Below are positions 53,251 through 63,166 of a stretch of 64,000 nt of DNA, in pieces; position 1 is the stretch's first letter, and each line of letters starts with the position of its first letter. The position numbers and the translations under genes were made by a program. Below the pieces are notes generated by a model that worked only from the letters and a program-made list of their open reading frames with translations, did no database searches and had not been told where the DNA came from. The stretch lies in contig JAJDAC010000027.1 in assembly GCA_029262065.1 (NCBI GenBank), positions 1 to 64,000 of the forward strand, given 5' to 3'. This stretch comes from Candidatus Krumholzibacteriota bacterium. Its GTDB lineage: Bacteria > Krumholzibacteriota > Krumholzibacteriia > JAJRXK01.

Positions 53251-53493
53251 ATCCCACGGGCGAGCGCGAGCATATCTTCTTCTGCGCAGTAAAGTTATGG
53301 CCCCATCCACCCGATCTACAAGGTGGAGGCTCATAGGCAGTTTTTCCAACCACCGCCGCAACGCGTTTTTTGACAACAGGTTGGATATCGAGGGGCACAA
53401 TCTGGCGGGATCTCAGCCGGGATTGAATCCTGGCGCTTCGGCCAGGCGAATGAGTTCTTGGTAGGAGACCCCAAGCCAGGACCCAAGGCGACG

Positions 53494-54552
53494 ATGATTC
53501 GAATCGAAAAACTCAGTAAGAAGTTCCGCGACGGCGAGCGCGAGCACGTCGTACTCGATGGCCTGGACCTGTCGCTCGCGGCCGGTGCGTTCGTGGCTCT
53601 GGTTGGTCGCAGCGGCTCGGGCAAGAGCACGCTGCTGAACTGTGTGGCCGGCCTGGAACAACCTGACTCCGGTCGCATCTTCCTGGGGAACGAGGAAATC
53701 ACGGGGCTCGACGATCACCATGTCACCCTCCTGCGTCGCCGCACCGTGGGCATCATCTTCCAGTTCTTCAACCTGCTGCCCACGCTATCCGTGCTGGACA
53801 ACGTGGCCCTGCCCGGGCTGTTGGACGGCGGCGGACGCCGCGAGATCAACGAGCGGGCTTTGGAGTTGTTGGTTGGTCTGGGCCTGGGCGGACGTGAACA
53901 CGAAACCCCCGACCATCTCAGTGGCGGAGAACAACAGCGAGTAGCCACCGCGCGAGCGCTGATCAACGAACCCATGGTACTGCTGGCCGACGAGCCTACG
54001 GGCAACCTCGACTCGATCACCGGGGCCAAGACGCTGGAGCTGCTGCAGGACGTGAACACGCGCTTCGGCGTCACCATTCTCATGGCCACCCACAGCCGCG
54101 AGGCGGCGGCTGTGGCCAATCAAACCCTTGGCCTCGACGACGGTCGAATCGTGGAGTTGGCCGAAAATGTTCGCCCGACCCAAGCCGCAACGAAATCGGA
54201 CGATTCACCCGTACCGGGGGCCAAGCCGGGCAAGGGAGTCAACCGTTCCAAACTGGAGTCCCTGATTCAGGAAATCACCGTGGAACAAGCCGCCAAGGCG
54301 GCCGTGGTAGGCACTACGGCGGCGATCGCCGAAGAGTCAGAAGGCGATGCTGGCGCCATCGACGCAGACTCGGTTCCGGTGGATTCGAACATCGAGGAGC
54401 CCGTCGCCGAAGACGCCGCCGAAGAAACAAACCCGGCCACCGCTCCCGACGGAAATGAATCGCCGACCGAGGACGAAGAAATCGCCGAGGTCCTCGAGCA
54501 ACTCGACGAATCGTCCGACGACGACACGCCGACCGCCGCGAAGAAATCATGA
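53494..54552 (+). CDS. ABC transporter ATPase (AttE/LolD-like) with acidic tail
   Basis: 352 residues. ATPase domain (1-225): Walker [14 protein letters not shown]-loop [20 protein letters not shown], signature [15 protein letters not shown], Walker [15 protein letters not shown]-loop ATHSREAA. The last ~125 residues are a low-complexity acidic segment ([24 protein letters not shown]...) absent from usual family members. ATG 53494 is the first Met in a conserved position. The permease starts inside its stop. Confidence 0.92.
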   Translation: MIRIEKLSKKFRDGEREHVVLDGLDLSLAAGAFVALVGRSGSGKSTLLNCVAGLEQPDSGRIFLGNEEITGLDDHHVTLLRRRTVGIIFQFFNLLPTLSVLDNVALPGLLDGGGRREINERALELLVGLGLGGREHETPDHLSGGEQQRVATARALINEPMVLLADEPTGNLDSITGAKTLELLQDVNTRFGVTILMATHSREAAAVANQTLGLDDGRIVELAENVRPTQAATKSDDSPVPGAKPGKGVNRSKLESLIQEITVEQAAKAAVVGTTAAIAEESEGDAGAIDADSVPVDSNIEEPVAEDAAEETNPATAPDGNESPTEDEEIAEVLEQLDESSDDDTPTAAKKS

Positions 54553-57101
54553 TCCGACTATTCCGGTTGGTGCACCTCCCGTTCTGGCGGCGTATGCCGT
54601 TGCAGGCGATCCTACCCATCCTGGGCATCGCGGTGGGCGTGGCGGCGATCGTCGCCATCGACCTCGGCAGCGGCAGTACGGTCAGCAGCTTCCGGCACAC
54701 GATGCAGAAGCTCGACGGCAATGCCACCGACCAGGTGTTTCCATCGACCGAACCGCTACGCGGACAACTGGCGTACGAGCTGGCCAGGGTAGACGGCGTG
54801 ACGGCCGCGGCGCCCGTGTTGGAAACAATGGTACTGGCCGGCGGCGAACCCTTGCGGGTGTACGGCGTGGATCCATTCGCCGAGTCGGGGGTACGCCAAC
54901 TGGGGTTGACCGACCTGGGCAGCGAAGACCTCGACACCAATACCTTGTTCACGCGTTTTCTGAGCGAGCCCGGTGCATTGGTGGTATCGGCACCCTTCGC
55001 GCGACGGCAGAACCTGGCACCAGGCGACCGGTTGACGGTGGCGGTCGGGGCTCAGCTACGCGAAGCGTTCATCCTGGCCACGCTTCCCGAGCGGGTCGGC
55101 GACGTGGATGTCCCCGACAACCTCGCTCTGTGTGACGTTGCCACGGCGCAAGAACTGACCGGCCGTGACGACGTGTCGCGCATCGATCTCGTGCTGGAAG
55201 AGTCCGACCGTGGCACCACCCTGAACGAGCTGCAACGGCTGGTGCCCTCGGGCAACTCCCTGCAAAAGCCCGGCGGACGCACCGCCCATCTGTCGGGCAT
55301 GTTGCGCGCGTTGCGTACCAACCTGGAAGCGCTGAGCTATCTGGCCCTGTTCGTATCGTTGTTCCTGATCTACAACGCCATGGTGCTCGCCGTGCTCCGG
55401 CGTCGGGCGCAAATAGGATTGGTGCGCTGCCTCGGTGCCACGCAAAGGTCGGTCCTGGGCGCCTGGCTGATCGAAGCCGGCATCATGGGCGCAGTGGGCA
55501 CGGCGCTGGGGCTCGCCCTGGGACTCTTTGGCAGCCGCTTCGCGCTGACCGGAATCGCACAGACCGCGAGCGACCTGTACGGATACGTGCAGGCCGAGGC
55601 CGTCACGTTGGTGCCGCGTACTTTCCTGAAAGCGTCCCTCGTGGGAATCATTGCAAGCCTGGCCACGGCTTTTCTGCCGGCGCTGGAAGCCGCGCGCACA
55701 ACGCCCGCGCACACCGCGTCTCGCGGTGAGGTAGAGGCCAAAGCGCAACGCCAATCCCTGCGCGCGTGGCGCCTGGCCATCCCATTCGCGCTACTGGCCG
55801 CGGTTTGCCTGTTGATCCCCAGTACTCAGGCCACGTTGGGCTACGTGGCCGCCATCGCCATCGCCTTTGCCGTGGCGTTGGTGACGCCGGCCCTGGGTGC
55901 GCTCCTGCTCGAGCGGATTCGCGGACCACTGGCCGCGAGCTTTGGCGTGGTGGCGGGCATGGCCGCCGAAAACATCCGCGGGTCGCTTAGCCGTACCGGC
56001 GTGGCCATGGCCGCGTTGACCGTGGCGCTTTCCATGTCCATCGCCATGGGCACCATGGTTTCAAGCTTCCGGCAGGAGATGCTGAATTGGATTGCCGACG
56101 TCGTGCGTGCCGATGTGTACGTGAGCGCCGCCACCGCCGAAATCGATCGGCTGAACGCACGTATCGATGAAAGCATCGTGGACGAACTATCGGGTCGCGC
56201 CAACGTAGTCGCCGTCGACACCTATCGCGGGCAGATGGCGCGTGTGGGCAACGTCGACACCTACGTGGGTGGCGTACACATCGACACCTACCGTTCCCGT
56301 GCCCGCGTGAACATGGTCAAGGGGCCCAGCGCCGATCTGTTTCTCGATCGCATCCAGGCCGGCCAGGCTGGCATTTCCGAAACCCTCATGCGCAAATCTG
56401 GACTCTCGCCCGGTGATACTTTTGTCATGCAGGCCGAAGGCCAACCGGTGTCGCTCGAGGTCGCCGGTGTGTACCGGGACTATTCGAGTGATCGCGGCGT
56501 GATCCTGTTGGATCGCTCGACCTTCGAACGCGTCCTGGGATCACGACCGCCCAACGGCGTAGCCCTGTACCTGGCCGAGGGCGTGAACGTGCGCGACGAG
56601 GTAGACGCCATCAAGCGTGACACGGCAGGTCGCTACGCTTTGGAGATCAGCAGCAACCGCGACCTGCGCGACAACGCAATCGTGGTCTTCGACCGAACGT
56701 TCCGAATCGCGCGTTCTTTGGAGATCATTGGTATTGGCGTGGCGGCCATCGGCATTCTGGCCGCGCTTCTGGCCATGCTCATGGAACGTCGCAAGGAGAT
56801 GGCCATACTGCGCGCCATGGGTCTGACACCGCGTCAGCTCTACGCCATGTTGGCCGCCGAGTCGGCCTTGCTGGCCATGGTCGCCTGGATCTTCGCCGTG
56901 TTGGCGGGCAGCGGTCTGGCCTGGGTCCTGTTGCGAGTCATCAACCTGCGCAGCTTCGGCTGGTCGCTGCCGTATCACATTCCGCTCGACGGATGGATCG
57001 CCAACCTGGGGCTTAGTCTGTTGGCCGCGGCATTGGCTACCATCATCCCGATTCTACGAAGCCGAGGCCTGCCGGTGGCCGTGGCACTGAGAGAAGAATG
57101 A
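54549..57101 (+). CDS. Double-FtsX ABC permease (AttF/AttG-like)
   Basis: 850 residues. Two halves, each with an MacB/FtsX-type periplasmic domain and FtsX membrane domain: TM1 ~18-38, TM2-4 ~260-390 (LFLIYNAMVLAVLRRRAQIGLVRCLGATQRSVLGAWLIEAG), then the second half with its FtsX domain ~720-850 (ALLAMLMERRKEMAILRAMGLTPRQLYAMLAAESALLAMV). The RRRAQIGLVRCLGA and ERRKEMAILRAMGL motifs contact the ATPase. Fusion of both permeases in one chain matches the AttFG/predicted lipid- or hydroxylipid-export type. Starts with ATGA overlap. Confidence 0.92.
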   Translation: MIRLFRLVHLPFWRRMPLQAILPILGIAVGVAAIVAIDLGSGSTVSSFRHTMQKLDGNATDQVFPSTEPLRGQLAYELARVDGVTAAAPVLETMVLAGGEPLRVYGVDPFAESGVRQLGLTDLGSEDLDTNTLFTRFLSEPGALVVSAPFARRQNLAPGDRLTVAVGAQLREAFILATLPERVGDVDVPDNLALCDVATAQELTGRDDVSRIDLVLEESDRGTTLNELQRLVPSGNSLQKPGGRTAHLSGMLRALRTNLEALSYLALFVSLFLIYNAMVLAVLRRRAQIGLVRCLGATQRSVLGAWLIEAGIMGAVGTALGLALGLFGSRFALTGIAQTASDLYGYVQAEAVTLVPRTFLKASLVGIIASLATAFLPALEAARTTPAHTASRGEVEAKAQRQSLRAWRLAIPFALLAAVCLLIPSTQATLGYVAAIAIAFAVALVTPALGALLLERIRGPLAASFGVVAGMAAENIRGSLSRTGVAMAALTVALSMSIAMGTMVSSFRQEMLNWIADVVRADVYVSAATAEIDRLNARIDESIVDELSGRANVVAVDTYRGQMARVGNVDTYVGGVHIDTYRSRARVNMVKGPSADLFLDRIQAGQAGISETLMRKSGLSPGDTFVMQAEGQPVSLEVAGVYRDYSSDRGVILLDRSTFERVLGSRPPNGVALYLAEGVNVRDEVDAIKRDTAGRYALEISSNRDLRDNAIVVFDRTFRIARSLEIIGIGVAAIGILAALLAMLMERRKEMAILRAMGLTPRQLYAMLAAESALLAMVAWIFAVLAGSGLAWVLLRVINLRSFGWSLPYHIPLDGWIANLGLSLLAAALATIIPILRSRGLPVAVALREE

Positions 57102-58177
57102 TGAAACGCGTATTCGTGTTTGCTCTTTGTCTTTTCGCACCTGTCTGGGCAATGGCCGACTTCGACGAGTTTCAGCGCGCGCACCAGCCCCGCGACTGGT
57201 CGTTTCCGCGCGACCACGGTAGCCACCCCGAGTACGGCACCGAATGGTGGTACTTCACCGGCAGCCTGCAGGACCTGGACGGCCGACGGCTAGGCTACGA
57301 ACTCACCTTCTTCCGCGTGGCCCTACGACCCGACACGGTCCAGCCCGCCACTACCGCGGCGTCTTCATGGCGAGCACGTGATCTTATCTTGGCGCACATG
57401 GCCGTTACCGAAGTGCATTGGGACAACTTCTTCATGCACGAACGCGTGCAACGAGCCGCGGCGGGATTGGCGGGCGCCGATACAACTACGCTGAACGTCT
57501 GGGCCGGGGATTGGGGCGCGCGCATGGACGGCAGCGACGTGTTGCTATCGGCCAGTTCCAACGACGTCCGTATCGAGTTGACGCTCACGCCGACGCGCGG
57601 GCCAATTCTGCACGGTGAGAACGGGCTGTCTTTCAAAGACGCGCAGGGCGACCAAGCCAGTCACTACTATTCCATGCCGAGGATGGTGACCGAAGGTTCG
57701 CTCTGGATCGAAGACAAGCACGTACCGGTTACCGGCACCACGTGGATGGACCACGAGTTCTTTACCGGTTCGACACCGGTGGAGGGACTGGGTTGGGATT
57801 GGTTCAGCTGCCGTCTGGAAGACGGACGGGATCTCATGCTGTATGTGGTGCGTCATCCCGATCGGGACGACTATCGATTTGGCACCTTGGTAGACACGGC
57901 GGGACGCAGCCATCCCCTCAACCTCACGGGGATGACCGCGACCCCAACCGAGTCGTGGAAGAGTCCTACCACAAATACAGTGTATCCGGTGGCATGGAAT
58001 CTTCAGCTTCCAGAAGAGGACGCCGTAATCGAGGTGCGCGCTCTACTGCCGCAGCAGGAGATCGTCGCTACCTCAACGGTTGGCTTTGCCTATTGGGAGG
58101 GCCTGAGCGAATATTCGGGTACCTTCGGTGGCGAGATGATCCGGGGCGACGGGTACGTGGAGCTCACTGGGTACTAA
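57098..58177 (+). CDS. AttH/CrtC-like lipocalin-domain protein
   Basis: 359 residues. Signal peptide ending WAMA, then the lipocalin-like CrtC fold: REFQRAHQPRDWSFPRDHGSHPEYGTEWWYFTGSLQDLDGRRLGYELTFFRVAL (E-WWYF-G is the family hallmark), ASHYYSMPRM and GTTWMDHEFFTGSTPVEGLGWDWFSCRLEDGRDLMLYVVR. The gene follows ATPase and FtsX permease by overlap, giving the AttE-F/G-H order. Its substrate is likely hydrophobic; carotenoid hydration is less likely without carotenoid genes. MMKR start. Confidence 0.92.
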   Translation: MMKRVFVFALCLFAPVWAMADFDEFQRAHQPRDWSFPRDHGSHPEYGTEWWYFTGSLQDLDGRRLGYELTFFRVALRPDTVQPATTAASSWRARDLILAHMAVTEVHWDNFFMHERVQRAAAGLAGADTTTLNVWAGDWGARMDGSDVLLSASSNDVRIELTLTPTRGPILHGENGLSFKDAQGDQASHYYSMPRMVTEGSLWIEDKHVPVTGTTWMDHEFFTGSTPVEGLGWDWFSCRLEDGRDLMLYVVRHPDRDDYRFGTLVDTAGRSHPLNLTGMTATPTESWKSPTTNTVYPVAWNLQLPEEDAVIEVRALLPQQEIVATSTVGFAYWEGLSEYSGTFGGEMIRGDGYVELTGY

Positions 58178-58221
58178 CCGCGTGCTCCTCCCGCTACGGT
58201 GCAATTGTAGACCATTTCAAC

Positions 58222-58371
58222 GGGCGGCGCTCGCCGCAAACGGAAAACCGCCCGGGCAAGCATGGTAGTTCCGGTCCAAAGCCCCAGAGGGACACCCCAT
58301 CCAGCCCGGCGTAAGCTTGGGGCCATACCCAGCTTGGCCCTGGAATGCCGCGGCCCCGGTCGACTACCATG
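58222..58371 (+). ncRNA. Structured leader RNA candidate upstream of modA
   Basis: A first hairpin has arms GGGCGG/CCGCCC (58222-58253 region). A long-range stem then pairs CATGGTAGT (58261-58269) with ACTACCATG (58363-58371), with an added CCGG/CCGG pair inside, closing about 100 bases that contain further GC-rich helices. It ends 21 bases before the modA ATG. It could be a riboswitch-like regulator, but I do not recognise the Moco motif. Confidence 0.35.
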
Positions 58372-58392
58372 GGACAAGCGAAAGGAAGCGCC

Positions 58393-59169
58393 ATGCATCG
58401 CCTGATCTTGCTGCTGGGCACCGCCTGCCTTCTGAGCGTGTCAGCGGGCACAGGAGCCTGCGGAGCCAAACCGAAGGAGTCGGTCGTGATTCTGTGTGCG
58501 TCGAGCGTGGGCGGGGCCATGGAGGAATTGGTCGAGACCTACCAGAAATCCCACCCAGAGGCCAATTTGGCCGTGAGCGTGGCGGGAACGCGCGTCCTGC
58601 GCGAGCAGATCGAACGCGGCGCCCCGGCCCACCTGTTCGTCTCGGCTTCTCCCGACCACCTGGACTACCTGCAACACAAGGGCTTCATCGCCGACAGTTT
58701 TGATCTGCTCGAAAACCAGTTGGTGGCCATCGCGCCCTCGCTCGGTATCGAGTTCGAACCCCCCATCGACCCCTCGGATCTTGGCCATGAGGGCCTGCGT
58801 GTGGCCCTGGGGTCACCCGGCGTTCCCGTAGGCGACTACGCGCGCGAGGCCCTCAAGGAACTGGGGCTGTTCTACGGGTTGGCCGAGGTCATCTCGTTCT
58901 CCGACGAGCAGTCGGTGGTTCACTCGGTCGAAACCCGCGCGGTTGATTGGGGCGTGGCGTACCTCAGCTCCACGGTCGGTACGAAAAAGGGCAAAGTGCG
59001 CATTCTGGCCAACTTTCCCCGCGAACTTCACTCGCGCATCGTCGTGTCGGTGGCCGTCCTGAAGGACGCCGGAGACGACGCGCGAGCGTTCGCGCAGTAC
59101 CTGCGGTCGGACGAGGCCAGCGCGGTCTTTACGCGTGAGGGTTTCAAGGTACTGGTCGACGACGAGTAA
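58393..59169 (+). CDS. modA: Molybdate ABC transporter substrate-binding protein
   Basis: 258 residues. Signal/lipoprotein-like N-terminus (LLGTACLLSVSAGTGAC) and type-II periplasmic binding fold: VVILCASSVGGAMEELVETY, SVAGTRVLREQIERGAPAHLFVSASPDHLDYL, LVAIAP, ALGSPGVPVGDYAREALKELG, and VDWGVAYLSS. These match ModA; the canonical oxyanion Ser in GTRVLREQ and ASSVGGAM is present. AAAGGAAG is the ribosome site for ATG 58393. Overlaps modB by one base. Confidence 0.93.
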   Translation: MHRLILLLGTACLLSVSAGTGACGAKPKESVVILCASSVGGAMEELVETYQKSHPEANLAVSVAGTRVLREQIERGAPAHLFVSASPDHLDYLQHKGFIADSFDLLENQLVAIAPSLGIEFEPPIDPSDLGHEGLRVALGSPGVPVGDYAREALKELGLFYGLAEVISFSDEQSVVHSVETRAVDWGVAYLSSTVGTKKGKVRILANFPRELHSRIVVSVAVLKDAGDDARAFAQYLRSDEASAVFTREGFKVLVDDE

Positions 59170-59843
59170 TGCTGTCGGCCGCTGAAGTCTCTGCGTTGTG
59201 GGTGTCGCTGAAGGTGGCGCTCACGGCGTTGGTGCTCATGGTCATTCCTGGCGTGCCATTGGCCTGGCTACTTGCCCGGCGTTCGTTTCCCGGACACGCG
59301 CTTCTCGACGCATTCACCAGCCTGCCACTGGTGCTGCCGCCCGTGGTGACCGGCTACGTATTATTGTGGTTGCTCGCACCATCGGGTTGGTTGGGGTCGC
59401 GGGTGGGACTCGATTTGCTGTTCACCTGGTTCGCCGCCGCGTTGGCCGCGGCGATCGTGGCGTTTCCCCTGTTCGTCAGAAGCCTCCGCGCCGCCATCGA
59501 AAACGTCGACCCGCGACTGGAAGAGGCCGCCGCCAACCTGGGAGCGTCGCCGTGGCGCGTGGCCACCCGGGTCACGCTTCCGCTCGCCCGTACCGGACTG
59601 TGGACCGGATTGGTACTGGGGTTCAGTCGGGCGTTGGGTGAGTTCGGTGCCACGATTCTCGTGGCGGGCAACATTCCTGGTCGCACGCAAACCATTCCGC
59701 TGGCTATCTTCACCACCTCGCAGACATCGGATCTGGGCGAAATACTGCCTCTGGTCGCGGTCATTTCGGGCATCTCATTTGTCGCAGTGCTGGTGGCCGG
59801 GCGCCTGGGACGACCACGATCGACGGGTTCGTCGTGGGTCTGA
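59169..59843 (+). CDS. modB: Molybdate ABC transporter permease
   Basis: 224 residues with five to six membrane segments; typical ModB sequence FTSLPLVLPPVVTGYVLLWLL and the EAA coupling loop VDPRLEEAAANLGASPWRVATRVTLPLARTGLWTGLVLGFSRALGEFGATILVAGNIPGRTQTIPLAIF. TAATG overlap with modA; the end overlaps modC by ten bases. Confidence 0.95.
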   Translation: MLSAAEVSALWVSLKVALTALVLMVIPGVPLAWLLARRSFPGHALLDAFTSLPLVLPPVVTGYVLLWLLAPSGWLGSRVGLDLLFTWFAAALAAAIVAFPLFVRSLRAAIENVDPRLEEAAANLGASPWRVATRVTLPLARTGLWTGLVLGFSRALGEFGATILVAGNIPGRTQTIPLAIFTTSQTSDLGEILPLVAVISGISFVAVLVAGRLGRPRSTGSSWV

Positions 59844-60880
59844 ACGCAAAACTCCAGGTGCGGCGCGGCGGCTTCGAAGCGGTGGTTGAGCTTCACGCCG
59901 ATTCCGGTTTCCTCGTGCTGTACGGCGAGAGCGGAGCAGGAAAAAGCACGGCCCTCGACGCCCTGGCCGGGACCATCGCGGGCAAGGCCAACACCAGTGG
60001 CCGTATCGTGCTGAACCAGCGCGTGCTGTTGGACAGCCAAAGCGGGGTTTGTATTGCTCCGCATGATCGTGGCATGCGACGCGTGTACCAGGATGGACGG
60101 TTGTTTCCCCATCTGTCGGTTCACGATAACCTGCGTTTCGCCCGCGGTAGTCAATCGAATTGGGACGAGGTGGTCTCAACCCTCGAACTTGGATCGTTGC
60201 TGGATCGTCGGCCCAACGACCTTTCCGGCGGCGAACGCCAACGCGTGGCGATTGGGCGCGCGGTGTTGGCCAATCCCCAGGCGCTGCTTTTCGATGAACC
60301 ACTCTCATCGCTCGACTGGTCGCGACGCCGCAAGATTCTAGGGTACCTGAACCAACTCGCAGCTCAGCTATCGGTGCCCATGGTCTACGTAACCCACTCG
60401 GCCGAGGAGATGTTCACGTTGGCTCGACGAGCCATTCGTTTGCACGCGGGACGGGTGGTCTGCCAGGGAACGCCGGCCGAGGTGTTGGCCTGGTCCCACT
60501 CGCACGAGTTCGAAGACTGCCTGTTGCAAGCGAAACTGGTCGAACGCCGCGGCCGCGACTGTGTACTGCACCTGGGCCAAGAGAAGCTCTTCGCCGCCGA
60601 TCTCGATGCCGCGATCGGGGACACCGTCTACTTGCGCTTGTCGCCGCGCGACATTGTGCTGGCCACGGCGGAGCCCGAGCACATCAGCGCCCGAAACTGC
60701 CTGCCGGGGCGCGTCGTCGATATGATCGACGACGATGGCACGTGGAAAGTCCGGTTGGAACTGAGCGATGGTTCATCGCTGTTTACCAGCGTAACCAAGG
60801 CGGCCCACGATGATCTGCAGCTGCAGCCGAAAGGCTCCATCCTGGCCCTGTTCAAGAGCATGGCGCTACGCCAGGAGTAA
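59834..60880 (+). CDS. modC: Molybdate ABC transporter ATPase
   Basis: 348 residues. Walker A YGESGAGKSTALDALAG, signature LSGGERQRVAIGRAVLANPQALLFDEPLSSLD, H-loop VTHSAEEMF, then a C-terminal TOBE (molybdate-sensing) domain (~280-345, SPRDIVLATAEPEHISARNCLPGRVVDMIDDDGTWKVRLEL). GTG start 59834 inside modB. Confidence 0.95.
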   Translation: MGLNAKLQVRRGGFEAVVELHADSGFLVLYGESGAGKSTALDALAGTIAGKANTSGRIVLNQRVLLDSQSGVCIAPHDRGMRRVYQDGRLFPHLSVHDNLRFARGSQSNWDEVVSTLELGSLLDRRPNDLSGGERQRVAIGRAVLANPQALLFDEPLSSLDWSRRRKILGYLNQLAAQLSVPMVYVTHSAEEMFTLARRAIRLHAGRVVCQGTPAEVLAWSHSHEFEDCLLQAKLVERRGRDCVLHLGQEKLFAADLDAAIGDTVYLRLSPRDIVLATAEPEHISARNCLPGRVVDMIDDDGTWKVRLELSDGSSLFTSVTKAAHDDLQLQPKGSILALFKSMALRQE

Positions 60881-60883
60881 CCC

Positions 60884-60920
60884 CAAACAAGAACGCCGCC
60901 CTCCCATCGGAAGAGCGGCG
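60884..60920 (-). terminator. Intrinsic terminator (for the lipoprotein gene; may also act for modC)
   Basis: CGCCGC-TCTTCC pairs with GGAGGG-CGGCG (one bulge, four-base loop), followed leftward by TTCTTGTTTG. It lies 25 bases after the lipoprotein stop and just after the modC stop. Confidence 0.8.
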
Positions 60921-60944
60921 CCTTGGATCGATTCGTTCAACCGG

Positions 60945-62225
60945 TCAGCGAATCGCGCCCAGAATGGCGGCGGGGCCAATTACCCCGTCGGCCAATCCCA
61001 GGATATCGCCAATGGCTTCACAGATGTTGACGGTGGCCTCCGGTGAGTCGCTGAACGTGATGTTCACGTTCGGGCAGGTTTCATCGGGATCGATCGTTCC
61101 GTCGCCGTCCGTGTCGAACGGTACATCGGTACTGTCGCCCACCATGGTGGCCACGGTGTCTCCGTTCAGCACGATGCTTCCCGTGATGTCGGCAATCACA
61201 CTTTCGGCATCCAACGGATCGGGACGAAAGTTGTTGGCGGACACGTTGAACACGAAGGGCGGGTCGGCGGGGTTCATGGTTTGGCCGAAACCGAACGAGA
61301 AGTCCACCTGCTCCAACTCGGTGGATGTCAGGGCATCCGCTCCCAAGGTCAGGCGAAGCGCGTAGTCGTCGATGGAGTCGAAGAGTTGGAAGGTCAGATC
61401 CACGTCCGTGCTCTCACCGTCCGCAACCACGTCGAGCCCTATGAAGAACAGCAATGGTCCCAGGAATGAAGCGCCACTGTCGGTCACCGAGTTTGCGTTT
61501 TCGTCGCCCAGGGCAAAGAAGGTCAGCTCGCCGGCAGCGTCGTAGGCGGCGCTGAATGCAATTCGTAGCACCGTCTCGGGTGTGCCGTCGGCCGGCCCCA
61601 CGTGGATCTCGAACACCACATCGGTCAGCAGATCGTCGAGGGGGTCGCTGGTCCCGCGATCGTCGCTGGCAATTCCCAGCAGGCGCAACTCGCCCGCGGC
61701 CGGAACCAGCTCCTCGCCTTCGTTTACGGTGAAATCATCGTCGCCGTCGAAACGAAAGATGATGCTGTCGCTGGTGGGCGGGTCGTCGGAGCTCAGCACC
61801 CAGCCGGGAAACGGGTCGGCCGACGACGAGACGTCGCGGTCATACACCCCGGCAAGATCTTCCAGGCCACGCTTGCTGATGCGACGCGGATTCTTGACGA
61901 GGTCGCGAGCCTCCTGCAGCAAGACTCGTGGCCGGTCGGCGTTCTTGGTCATGACGGTCTTCACCAGCCCGCCAGTGCCGGCCGGGAAAAGCTCGCCCAG
62001 GATCTCAACGATTCCGCCGTTGAAAAGCACTGAGGTTTCGTCCAGGGCCAGGGCATCCTGGCCGAAGTTCGTAAGCCCGGTCATGGCTCCATCGAGCTTC
62101 TGCGCATCGGTCTGCCCGCCGCCGCTGCCGCCGTTGGTGCCCGTGGAATCATCGCCGCAACCCGTGGATAACCCAAGGGTCACCAGCGCCAGGCCCAACA
62201 CCCACGGATGGATTCGTGACTTCAT
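60945..62225 (-). CDS. Lipoprotein of unknown function with calcium-like loop
   Basis: 426 residues. Signal with lipobox LGLSTGC, then a Gly/Ser/Asn linker. The body is acidic and beta-rich (many D and E; FRFDGDDDFTVNEGEEL). Near the C-terminus a DTDGDGTIDPDETCP segment looks like a thrombospondin type 3/EF-hand-like calcium loop. I do not recognise a wider family. It is convergent with modABC. Confidence 0.8.
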   Translation of the reverse strand: MKSRIHPWVLGLALVTLGLSTGCGDDSTGTNGGSGGGQTDAQKLDGAMTGLTNFGQDALALDETSVLFNGGIVEILGELFPAGTGGLVKTVMTKNADRPRVLLQEARDLVKNPRRISKRGLEDLAGVYDRDVSSSADPFPGWVLSSDDPPTSDSIIFRFDGDDDFTVNEGEELVPAAGELRLLGIASDDRGTSDPLDDLLTDVVFEIHVGPADGTPETVLRIAFSAAYDAAGELTFFALGDENANSVTDSGASFLGPLLFFIGLDVVADGESTDVDLTFQLFDSIDDYALRLTLGADALTSTELEQVDFSFGFGQTMNPADPPFVFNVSANNFRPDPLDAESVIADITGSIVLNGDTVATMVGDSTDVPFDTDGDGTIDPDETCPNVNITFSDSPEATVNICEAIGDILGLADGVIGPAAILGAIR

Positions 62226-62402
62226 GAGGCAACTCCTTCAAATTCGCTCGTGTTCCTGGTGTCCGTCTGGGACCCAGGCAGGATATGGCTTTTTGCACGG
62301 TTGCAAGACCCGGACCGGCGAACCAGCCGCGCGGCCAGACCGGGTGCACGCGCGCAAACCGTATTACCTTGGAACCGTCCAAAGCCACCTCAGAGGTACG
62401 CC

Positions 62403-63164
62403 TTGCTTCTAAAAAGACTCAAATGGTCCTGGCCCGTCCTTTTTTGCTCGCTGCTGGCGGGCAATGGATACGCGCCGCCTGACCACGATTCTTTCGACGG
62501 CCTGCTGGCGCGATACGTCGCGGACGGAGTCCGGTACGAGGAATGGGCGGCCAGCGAGGCCGACCGAACCGCCCTGGGCACCTACGTAGAGCAGCTACAG
62601 AGCCTGGACCCCGACAAACTCGATCGCGAAGACCAGCTTGCGTACTGGATCAACCTGTACAACGCCGTGACACTGCGGCTGATCCTCGACCATTACCCGG
62701 TGAAAAGCATTCGCGATCTGGCCGGCGAATTCGAATCGCCCTGGAAGAGACCCCTGGTGGAGGTGAACGGGAAATCCATCTCGCTCGATGCGATCGAACA
62801 CCAGATTATCCGGCCCCGCTTTGACGAGCCCCGGATTCACTTCGCCCTGAACTGCGCGGCCAAGAGTTGCCCCCCGTTGGCGGCCTTCGCATTCGAGGGT
62901 GAACAGCTGGAAGCTCAACTGGAAACCGTGACCAGTGCAACCATGCACGACCCTACGTTCGTACAGATAGACTGCGAGACCAACCGGACCATCTGGCTCA
63001 CGCCCCTGTTCCAGTGGTACGAGACAGACTGGAAAGAATCCGGCGTGCGCGGCTTCCTGGCGAAGTACCTTCCCGACCAGGAAAAGGCCATCACCGACCC
63101 CGACTGCGCGTTCTCCTACCGCGAGTACGACTGGACCCTGAACGAATCGATGACTGAGGAATAA
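62403..63164 (+). CDS. DUF547 domain protein
   Basis: 253 residues. Short hydrophobic N-terminus (KWSWPVLFCSLLAGNGYA) and the DUF547 domain: FDGLLARYVADGVRYEEWAASEADRTALGTYVEQLQSLDPDKLDREDQLAYWINLYNAVTLRLILDHYPVKSIRD..., HFALNCAAKSCPPL (conserved His-Asn-Cys-Ser-Cys), FLAKYL. Function of the family is unknown, though a papain-like fold has been proposed. TTG 62403 is chosen: AGAGG lies six bases before; upstream frame is not coding-like. Confidence 0.9.
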   Translation: MLLKRLKWSWPVLFCSLLAGNGYAPPDHDSFDGLLARYVADGVRYEEWAASEADRTALGTYVEQLQSLDPDKLDREDQLAYWINLYNAVTLRLILDHYPVKSIRDLAGEFESPWKRPLVEVNGKSISLDAIEHQIIRPRFDEPRIHFALNCAAKSCPPLAAFAFEGEQLEAQLETVTSATMHDPTFVQIDCETNRTIWLTPLFQWYETDWKESGVRGFLAKYLPDQEKAITDPDCAFSYREYDWTLNESMTEE

Positions 63165-63166
63165 CC

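Noticed and set aside
53370-53401. TTGACA with CACAAT as a promoter for the ABC operon
   Set aside because: The spacing is 20 bases and the -10 is poor, so the 243-base gap before the ATPase has no promoter I can support.
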